A DNA stretch of 11,472 nt. Origin: Bacillota bacterium (GTDB lineage Bacteria > Bacillota > Clostridia > Clostridiales > Clostridiaceae). Positions 6,727-11,472 of the stretch are shown here, in pieces. A program made the position numbers and the translations under genes. Every line of letters begins with the position of its first letter. Within the stretch, counting starts at the first letter, position 1. Location: contig JAEXSY010000320.1 in NCBI GenBank assembly GCA_023440105.1, positions 1-11,472 on the forward strand, written 5' to 3'. The notes below the pieces were generated by a model. It saw only the letters and a program-made list of their open reading frames with translations. It was not told the origin of the DNA and made no database searches.

Positions 6727-6735
6727 TGGTACAAT
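6727..6735 (+). promoter_or_regulatory. Extended -10 promoter candidate before the SDR gene
   Basis: TGG followed by TACAAT (6727-6735) fits an extended -10 element. The sequence 17 bases upstream is a poor -35, and TTGTTA at 6701-6706 is too far away at 23 bases. The start would be near 6742, only about eight bases before the ribosome site. Read-through from the citrate synthase gene is an alternative. Confidence 0.35.
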
Positions 6736-6763
6736 GAATGCAATATGGAAGGAGGTAATAGTT

Positions 6764-7471
6764 ATGTTTCAAGGAAAGGTAGCTGTTATTACTGGTGGTG
6801 CCCATGGGATTGGTAAGGTGATTGCTGAGGAATTTACAAAGAGTGGTGCAGAAGTCTGTATCATTGATAAAAAGCCTGGTCCTTATTTTGTTGGAGATAT
6901 TGCAGAGGAAAGCACGCTGAGGTCCTTTATAGAAGAAGTGATTTCAAAACATGGACATGTAGATTATCTTATAAACAATGCCCTTCCTCTGATGAAAGGG
7001 ATAGATTCCTGCTCTTATGAGGAGTTTAACTATGCTCTGAGAGTTGGGATAACAGCGCCCTTTTATCTGACACAGCTTTTACTGCCGCATTTTGCACCGG
7101 GAGCAGCTATAGTTAATATTTCTTCTTCCCGAGATCGGATGAGCCAGCCTAACACCGAAAGCTATACAGCAGCTAAGGGAGGTATTTCAGCTCTAACTCA
7201 TGGATTAGCTGTGAGCCTTGCAGGAAGGGTGAGGGTTAATTCTATTTCTCCTGGATGGATAGATACAGACTTTACTGAGTATACAGGAGCTGATTCTGAG
7301 CAGCATCTGGTGAGTAGGGTGGGGAATCCTCTGGATATCGCTAATATGGTGCTATATCTTTGTTCGGAAAAAGCAGGCTTCATTACGGGAGAAAATATAT
7401 GCATCGATGGAGGAATGACTAGACAGATGATTTACCACAATGATTTTGGCTGGACCTTTGATAAGAGATGA
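6764..7471 (+). CDS. Short-chain dehydrogenase/reductase (SDR) family oxidoreductase
   Basis: This is a 235-residue classical SDR, a soluble NAD(P)-dependent enzyme. The ATG at 6764 has AAGGAGG eight bases upstream. An upstream in-frame TTG (6701) lacks a ribosome site. The Rossmann motif is TGGAHGIG (10-17). The acidic D35 in CIIDKK at the end of beta strand 2 favours NAD over NADP. D45 (in VGDIAEE) contacts the adenine region in this family. NNA at 71-73 replaces the usual NNAG. The catalytic set is S121 (in NISSS), Y134 and K138 (YTAAK), followed by SPGWIDTD (162-169), the NPLDIANMVLYLCSE segment and GENICIDGG (209-217). After the usual end comes an extra tail, MTRQMIYHNDFGWTFDKR, longer than the minimal SDR C-terminus. 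The substrate cannot be read from the sequence. The gene lies between citrate synthase and the tryptophan transport unit, neither of which suggests one. Confidence 0.87.
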   Translation: MFQGKVAVITGGAHGIGKVIAEEFTKSGAEVCIIDKKPGPYFVGDIAEESTLRSFIEEVISKHGHVDYLINNALPLMKGIDSCSYEEFNYALRVGITAPFYLTQLLLPHFAPGAAIVNISSSRDRMSQPNTESYTAAKGGISALTHGLAVSLAGRVRVNSISPGWIDTDFTEYTGADSEQHLVSRVGNPLDIANMVLYLCSEKAGFITGENICIDGGMTRQMIYHNDFGWTFDKR

Positions 7472-7489
7472 CTTTTTATTGAGTAATTG

Positions 7490-7518
7490 TTGACTTTAGT
7501 ATGCAGTATTAAGACAAT
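7490..7518 (+). promoter_or_regulatory. Possible second promoter upstream of the T-box leader
   Basis: TTGACT (7490-7495) and GACAAT (7513-7518) are 17 bases apart. The -35 lies in the 11-base word TGTTGACTTTA, repeated exactly at the main leader promoter (7594-7604). The -10 is weak. If active, it would produce a transcript about 100 bases longer through the same leader. Confidence 0.25.
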
Positions 7519-7595
7519 AATCTTAGCTTTGAAAAGCAGTATAGACAGTTTGAGGAAATTTGAATTTAAATAATTAAATTTTCAGAAAAAAGGTG

Positions 7596-7624
7596 TTGAC
7601 TTTAAAGTGATAAAGTGATTTAAT
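7596..7624 (+). promoter_or_regulatory. Promoter of the T-box/trpXYZ transcription unit
   Basis: TTGACT (7596-7601) and TTTAAT (7619-7624) are exactly 17 bases apart, placing the start near 7631, just before the first paired segment of the T-box leader. Confidence 0.75.
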
Positions 7625-7630
7625 ATATAC

Positions 7631-7897
7631 AAGCCATTGAAACGGAGATAAAACTGCAGGCGCACTTCCAGAGAGCCCGGAGGATGGAAACGGGTAGAAA
7701 GCGGGGCAGGTAAATGGACCGTTGAGGTGTAAGGGGAAAGGTCTGAGGACTAAGTATCCTGTTTCCGGGGGCTCCCGTTATAGAGCAGAGAAGTGATAGC
7801 TTCTTATTGAGTGGCCATTTTTATGGCAAACAAGGTGGTACCGCAGGTATGATAGATAACCTGTCCTTGTGCATAGTGCACAGGGACAGGATTTTTT
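7631..7897 (+). promoter_or_regulatory. T-box leader with UGG (tryptophan) specifier
   Basis: The leader binds uncharged tRNA and lets transcription continue. In stem I, AACGG (7641-7645) pairs with CCGTT (7719-7723) and CTGC (7654-7657) pairs with GCAG (7706-7709). These enclose an internal loop with AGATAAAA on the 5' side and GTAAATGGA on the 3' side. UGG at 7715-7717, followed by A7718 directly before the lower helix, sits where the specifier codon belongs. The distal arm has AGAGAG, CCCG/CGGG pairing (7676-7679 with 7691-7694) and GGATGGAAA. The T-box AAGGTGGTACCGC spans 7832-7844. ACAAGG (7830-7835) can pair with CCTTGT (7865-7870), which lies within the terminator 5' arm, so antiterminator and terminator exclude each other. 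The UGGU bulge (7836-7839) would meet the tRNA NCCA end. The 168 bases from the terminator to trpX show no further structure I trust. Confidence 0.92.
7860..7897 (+). terminator. T-box regulatory terminator
   Basis: CCTGTCCTTGTGCA (7860-7873) pairs with TGCACAGGGACAGG (7877-7890) through 14 positions, with one G-T wobble, around a TAG loop. Six T residues follow at 7892-7897. The 5' arm contains CCTTGT, which the competing antiterminator uses. Confidence 0.93.
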
Positions 7898-8065
7898 ATT
7901 TTTACGCTATTTTGTAGAGTGGAAAGGTTAGCAGTAAATAGTGTAAGTTATTAAAGGCAAATCTAAAATAAACTCAATTAGAAGCAAAAACTAAAGATAG
8001 TTGAGAATAATATACGGAATTCTAATTTTTAAAAGAAAAGATTACATATAAGGAGGAGAAAGTTT

Positions 8066-9067
8066 ATGAAAAAATTATTTGCACTATTTCTAACTATTAC
8101 AATGATAATAACAATGACGGCATGTTCTTCATCAGACAATAAAGATAAGAAGGAAAGCTCTTATAAGGTTGCTATTGTTCAGCAGATGGATCATGCTTCC
8201 CTAGATGAGATACGTGTTGCCATTGAGAAGGAGCTGAAGGCAAAGGCTGAAAGCCTCGGGATTACCATTGAATATAAGGTGTTTAATGGCCAAAATGACT
8301 CTACAGTATTAAATCAGATTGGAAGTCAGGTGGTATCCGATGGCTATGATGTGATTATCCCAATAGCTACTCTAGCAGCACAGAGTATGCTGGCAGCTTC
8401 TGAGGATGAGATACCTATTGTCTTTGCAGCTATATCAGATCCAGTGGGAGCAGGTCTCGTGGAGAGCTTAGATAACCCTGATTCTATGGTAACGGGTACA
8501 AGTGATTATCTTGATGCATCTCAAATACTTAATATGATGCTTGCACAAAATCCTGATATTAAAACCGTAGGACTTCTGTACAGCAAGAGTGAGGATTCCA
8601 GTGAGCTTCCTATTAAAGAAGCTAAGAAATTTCTTGATGACAAAGGTATAGAATATATTGAGAAGACAGGCACTACTACCGATGAGATAAGCTTAGCTGT
8701 TGACAGTATGATAGGAAAGGTGGATGCAGTATTTACACCTACAGACAATACTGTTGCAGCTGCAGAGATAACCATAGCAGAAAAGTTTATAGAAGCAAAA
8801 ATCCCTCATTATGCAGGAGCTGATTCCTTTGTGAGAAATGGAGCCTTTGCAACTTGTGGAGTAAATTATACAGACCTGGGTACAGTTACCGCAGATATGG
8901 CTGTGGATATACTTCAGGGTGCTGATGTAAGAACCTATCCAGTACATGTGATGGAAGGTGGAATAATCACAGTAAACACTGAAACTGCCAAAGGTATAGG
9001 GGCAGATTACAGCATGTTTCAGGGCATGGCCTCCAAGGTTGTAGAGGTAGTAACAAGTGTAGATTAA
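8066..9067 (+). CDS. trpX: Tryptophan ABC transporter substrate-binding lipoprotein (TrpX-type)
   Basis: This is a 333-residue extracytoplasmic solute-binding protein of the ABC_sub_bind family (Pfam PF04392). It starts with a lipoprotein signal peptide: basic MKK, a hydrophobic core, and a lipobox TMTAC with C20 as the lipidated cysteine. A Ser/Lys-rich linker follows to about residue 32. Family features include VAIVQQMDHASLDEIR (35-50), FAAISDPVGAGLV (120-132), VTGTSDYLD (142-150), VGLLYSKSEDSS (168-179), VFTPTDNTV (222-230) and YAGADSFVRNGA (249-260). AAGGAGGAG lies nine bases before the ATG. The preceding UGG T-box and the downstream permease and ATPase genes assign it to tryptophan uptake, as in the trpXYZ systems described in Firmicutes. 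From sequence alone, related proteins can bind tyrosine or other ligands, so the specificity comes from the leader and is inferred. Confidence 0.88.
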   Translation: MKKLFALFLTITMIITMTACSSSDNKDKKESSYKVAIVQQMDHASLDEIRVAIEKELKAKAESLGITIEYKVFNGQNDSTVLNQIGSQVVSDGYDVIIPIATLAAQSMLAASEDEIPIVFAAISDPVGAGLVESLDNPDSMVTGTSDYLDASQILNMMLAQNPDIKTVGLLYSKSEDSSELPIKEAKKFLDDKGIEYIEKTGTTTDEISLAVDSMIGKVDAVFTPTDNTVAAAEITIAEKFIEAKIPHYAGADSFVRNGAFATCGVNYTDLGTVTADMAVDILQGADVRTYPVHVMEGGIITVNTETAKGIGADYSMFQGMASKVVEVVTSVD

Positions 9068-9085
9068 TATAAATTGCTGTAGTCT

Positions 9086-9110
9086 TGAGGGCGGGCTTAT
9101 CTCGCCCTTA
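9086..9110 (+). other. Intercistronic hairpin between trpX and trpY
   Basis: AGGGCG (9088-9093) pairs with CGCCCT (9103-9108), extended by a G-T and a T-A pair, around a nine-base loop. No T run follows, so it is not a typical terminator. Hairpins at this place in binding-protein operons commonly protect the upstream message and raise the binding protein above the permease level, and that is the likely role here. Confidence 0.5.
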
Positions 9111-9133
9111 TAATACATATTCAGGAGGATTAT

Positions 9134-10060
9134 ATGCTTACTTTAAACATTGTACAGAGCGCCTTAGAGCTGGGATTTATATATGCTCTTGTGGCCCTGG
9201 CCTTATTTCTTAGCTTTAGTATTTTAAATATAGCTGATCTTACCACTGATGGAACCTTTACCTTAGGCTGTGCTATCAGCGCAGTGGTATGTATTGCTGG
9301 CCATCCTATATTAGCTATCTTAGCAGCTATCGTTGCAGGAGCCCTTGCAGGATATGTTACGGCCTTTCTTCAGACTAAGCTTGGGGTGCCTTCTATACTA
9401 GCTGGAATTATAACCAATGTGGGATTGTACTCCATAAATCTTGCGGTTATGGGTTTTTCCTCGAATCTAAGTCTTTTTAAGGTGGAAACCATATTTACTC
9501 TGGGAAAGACTTATATAGGAGGAGAGTGGTACAAACTAATAATAGCAGCAGCAATTACTATAATTATAGGAGCTATTCTTTACTTTTTCTTAAATACTAC
9601 TTTAGGAATGTCCGTTAGAGCTACTGGAGATAATCCTGATATGGTAAGGGCATCATCTATTAATCCTTCCTTCACCATCACTGTAGGTCTCTGTATAGCC
9701 AATGGAATGACAGGACTTTCTGGGGCAATTCTTGGGCAGTATCAAAGGTCCAGCGATATTAATCTTGGTACAGGAATGGTGGTAATAGGCCTCGCGAGTC
9801 TTATTATTGGAGAAACACTCCTGGGAAAGAGGGGGATAGCAAGGTGGATATTTGCTGCTATCTTTGGAAGCCTCTTGTACCGTTTAATCATTGCTCTAGC
9901 ACTGCGCTTTGATATTCCTTCAGAAATGCTGAAGCTTGTATCAGCAGTTATTGTAGGAATAGCTATTGCCCTCCCTGCTTTGAAAGAAAATATAGCCTTA
10001 AGACGTCAAAGAGCACAGCAGAGGAAAAAGAGATATGAGGGAGGGAAGAGCAATGCTTAA
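9134..10060 (+). CDS. trpY: Tryptophan ABC transporter permease (TrpY-type)
   Basis: This is a 308-residue membrane permease of the branched-chain/ribose type (Pfam BPD_transp_2, related to LivH and RbsC). It has about eight to nine hydrophobic segments and a highly basic cytoplasmic tail (LRRQRAQQRKKRYEGGK). AGGAGG (9123-9128) precedes the ATG by five bases. Motifs include LNIADLTTDGTFTLG (31-45), a VPSILAGIITN stretch near 85-95, the cytoplasmic loop GMSVRATGDNPDMVRASSIN, which couples to the ATPase in this family, and GTGMVVIGLASLIIGE. It should form the membrane channel through which the TrpX-delivered ligand passes. It lies 66 bases after trpX, with an intercistronic hairpin between, and its last eight bases overlap trpZ. 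Confidence 0.88.
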   Translation: MLTLNIVQSALELGFIYALVALALFLSFSILNIADLTTDGTFTLGCAISAVVCIAGHPILAILAAIVAGALAGYVTAFLQTKLGVPSILAGIITNVGLYSINLAVMGFSSNLSLFKVETIFTLGKTYIGGEWYKLIIAAAITIIIGAILYFFLNTTLGMSVRATGDNPDMVRASSINPSFTITVGLCIANGMTGLSGAILGQYQRSSDINLGTGMVVIGLASLIIGETLLGKRGIARWIFAAIFGSLLYRLIIALALRFDIPSEMLKLVSAVIVGIAIALPALKENIALRRQRAQQRKKRYEGGKSNA

Positions 10061-10850
10061 GGTTTTGGAGATTAAAAAGACCTTTAATCCTGGTACAGTA
10101 AATGAGAAAATAGCTATAGAAGGCCTTTCTCTTACCTTAAAGAAAGGAGAGTTTGCTTCCATAATAGGCAGCAACGGAGCAGGTAAAAGTACTCTTTTCA
10201 ATGCAATAGCTGGAGGCTTCTATGTAGATGAGGGGTATATAGAGCTTGATGGGAAGGATATAACCTATGAAGAAGAATATAAAAGAAGCTATTTCATAGG
10301 CAGAATGTTTCAGGACCCTCTAAAGGGGACAGCCCCTCATATGACCATAGAGGAAAATCTCGCCTTAGCATATCTAAGGGCGTATAATAAGGGAGCCTAT
10401 TTTGCTAGGGTAACAAAGAAGGATAAGGAAATGTTTAGAGAAAAGCTTGCCCTATTAAATATGGGACTAGAGGATAGGATGAAGCAGCCTGTAGGACTTT
10501 TATCAGGGGGACAGAGGCAAGCTCTTACACTGCTTATGGCAACCCTTGTAACACCGAAGCTTCTTCTTTTAGATGAACATACCGCAGCTCTTGATCCGGA
10601 TACAGCTGATAAGGTAATGGAATTAACTAAAAGGATAGTATCGGAGAATAACATAGCCTGCCTCATGATAACACATAATATGCAATCAGCCCTTACCCTG
10701 GGAAATAGACTTTTAATGATGGACTCAGGAAGAATAGTTTTGGACATAAAAGAAGAAGAAAAGAAGAATCTAACCACTGAGGAGCTCCTCAAGAGATTCA
10801 GAATAGAAGCTGGTAGGAATCTAGATAATGATAGGATAATACTATCGTAA
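10053..10850 (+). CDS. trpZ: Tryptophan ABC transporter ATP-binding protein (TrpZ-type)
   Basis: This is a 265-residue cytoplasmic ABC ATPase. The start at 10053 is preferred because GGGAGGG lies about seven bases upstream. It gives an 8-base overlap (ATGCTTAA) with the permease stop, typical of translational coupling. An ATG at 10035 would add six residues and has a weaker site. Motifs are all present: Walker A GSNGAGKST (39-47), Q-loop Q87 (MFQDP), signature LSGGQRQ (150-156), Walker B LLLLDEHTA (170-178) and the switch histidine H208 (ITHNM). Walker B is followed by HTAALDP where most ABC proteins have PTSALDP. As I recall, DEHTAALDP is usual in this transporter subgroup. The protein energises tryptophan import with TrpX and TrpY. 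A terminator follows 35 bases later. Confidence 0.9.
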   Translation: MLKVLEIKKTFNPGTVNEKIAIEGLSLTLKKGEFASIIGSNGAGKSTLFNAIAGGFYVDEGYIELDGKDITYEEEYKRSYFIGRMFQDPLKGTAPHMTIEENLALAYLRAYNKGAYFARVTKKDKEMFREKLALLNMGLEDRMKQPVGLLSGGQRQALTLLMATLVTPKLLLLDEHTAALDPDTADKVMELTKRIVSENNIACLMITHNMQSALTLGNRLLMMDSGRIVLDIKEEEKKNLTTEELLKRFRIEAGRNLDNDRIILS

Positions 10851-10884
10851 GTGTTAGAATTTAGCGATAAGCTTGTTTACAATG

Positions 10885-10924
10885 AGTAACTGCTATGGAA
10901 GTATCCATTGCAGTTGCTTTTTTT
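10885..10924 (+). terminator. Terminator of the trpXYZ unit
   Basis: Bases 10885-10899 (AGTAACTGCTATGGA) pair with 10904-10918 around an AGTA loop, with one T-T mismatch and one G-T wobble. A T run follows at 10918-10924. It lies 35 bases after the ATPase stop codon. Confidence 0.9.
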
Positions 10925-10940
10925 GCAACAAAATATATAT

Positions 10941-11036
10941 TTTCTCACTTCTCATGTGGATGGCACCTGCTATAAATCGACATAGGCATCCTTGTCCATG
11001 CGAACACTTTCTCACTTCTATGGTGCCATCCACATG
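10941..11036. repeat. Inverted-repeat element related to the 1701-1733 repeat
   Basis: TTTCTCACTTCT occurs twice in direct orientation (10941-10952 and 11008-11019). After the first copy comes CATGTGGATGGCACC (10953-10967). After the second comes its exact reverse complement (11022-11036), so the same 15-base core appears in both orientations 54 bases apart. The right half (11001-11033) matches 1701-1733 with three differences. No open reading frame is present. It may be a small non-autonomous element or paired REP-like units. Confidence 0.75.
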
Positions 11037-11125
11037 ACATTAAGTATCATTATACCTTAGAAATCGCCTTATAATCCTATAATTCATAATAAATATAAAA
11101 TATGTGTAAATATAATGTGAATAAG

Positions 11126-11134
11126 TGATATAAT
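11126..11134 (+). promoter_or_regulatory. Extended -10 promoter candidate for the Na/Pi cotransporter gene
   Basis: TGATATAAT (11126-11134) is a perfect extended -10 element, about 67 bases before the GTG start. The -35 region at the expected spacing (GTAAAT) is poor, as is often tolerated with an extended -10. TTGACG at 11151-11156 is an alternative -35, but its -10 partner (CGTAAT) is weak. Confidence 0.4.
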
Positions 11135-11200
11135 AAAAATGTTGTAATGATTGACGCTATTATAAATTAGAATCGTAATGCATCGCTGAGGAGGGGTATT

Positions 11201-11472
11201 GTGTCAGTATTCTCTATATTATCTATGCTGGGTGGTATAGCATTTTTCTTATTTGGAATGAATCTAATGGGTGACGGATTGAAAAGTGCGGCAAGCAATA
11301 AATTAGAGTTGTATCTATGGAAGTTATCTTCAACCCCAATTAAGGGGTTTCTTTTAGGGGTAGGTGTTACCGCTGTTATTCAGTCTTCTTCGGCTACAAG
11401 TGTTATGGCGGTGAGCTTTGTAAATGCTGGTATGATAAAGTTTAGCCAAGCTGTAGTTATTATTCTCGGTGC
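11201..11472 (+). CDS. Na+/phosphate cotransporter family protein, 5' part
   Basis: The first 90 residues of a membrane protein run off the right edge. The GTG start is chosen because GAGGAGGGG (11188-11196) lies just upstream and the family's N-terminus begins here. The segment reads as a hydrophobic helix with GGIAFFLFGMNLMGDGLKSAA (split at 11-31), a short helical linker, then the hallmark QSSSATSVMAVSFVNAGM. That QSSS repeat is the substrate-binding signature of the PNaS family (Pfam Na_Pi_cotrans), which couples phosphate to sodium. In bacteria, many members carry a C-terminal PhoU-like domain and may export phosphate, but that part is not visible. It is preceded by the inverted-repeat element and its own promoter candidate, so it is likely a separate transcription unit. 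Confidence 0.88.
   Translation, partial: MSVFSILSMLGGIAFFLFGMNLMGDGLKSAASNKLELYLWKLSSTPIKGFLLGVGVTAVIQSSSATSVMAVSFVNAGMIKFSQAVVIILG

Noticed and set aside
8693..9118. 141-codon ORF on the minus strand, opposite trpX
   Set aside because: It is rich in Cys, Tyr, Ser and Ile in the way antisense frames of AT-rich genes are. It has no domain and lies within a well-supported gene.
10397..10792. 131-codon ORF on the minus strand, opposite trpZ
   Set aside because: It is a Ser/Arg/Leu-rich antisense shadow of a gene with all ABC motifs intact.

Overview
The window looks like a low-GC Firmicute chromosome, most likely a Clostridium-type anaerobe. The reasons are the AT-rich sequence, strong AAGGAGG ribosome binding sites, sigma-A-like promoters with 17-base spacing, hairpin-plus-T terminators and a T-box leader. 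All genes called lie on the + strand. No phage, transposase, CRISPR, rRNA or tRNA gene was seen.

Layout. (1) 1-1583: the 3' end of one glycoamylase-family (Pfam 'Glycoamylase', GH144-like) gene, followed 13 bases later by a complete 405-residue paralogue, ending at a strong terminator. (2) 1667-2316: a 33-base intergenic repeat, a small three-helix membrane protein with a homopolymeric G ribosome binding site, and a perfect 16-bp hairpin. (3) 2317-3015: cutC, whose last codons lie inside a heptanucleotide repeat. A purine-rich, degenerately repetitive spacer of about 470 bases follows. (4) 3490-4944: an ArcD-type arginine/ornithine antiporter with its own terminator. (5) 5018-6659: a promoter overlapped by a 14-bp palindrome, a leader of about 200 bases, and a citrate (or 2-methylcitrate) synthase. 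(6) 6764-7471: a short-chain dehydrogenase/reductase. (7) 7596-10924: a complete transcription unit made of a promoter, a T-box leader with a UGG (Trp) specifier, its terminator, then the ABC lipoprotein, permease and ATPase genes (trpX, trpY, trpZ) and a closing terminator. (8) 10941-11036: an inverted-repeat element related to the repeat in (2). (9) 11201 to the end: the 5' part of a Na+/phosphate cotransporter-family gene with a GTG start.

The only integrated system fully visible is the tryptophan-uptake unit. Uncharged tRNA-Trp should stabilise the antiterminator and allow transcription of the importer. This combination is known, although the leader here can be read at base-pair level. 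The remaining genes are ordinary metabolic and transport genes in separate transcription units, and I found no convincing new multi-gene system. The least explained signals are between genes: the repeat family shared by 1701-1733 and 10941-11036, the 2174-2207 hairpin, the heptad tract at the end of cutC, the 48-base repeats before arcD, and the palindromic operator before the citrate synthase.
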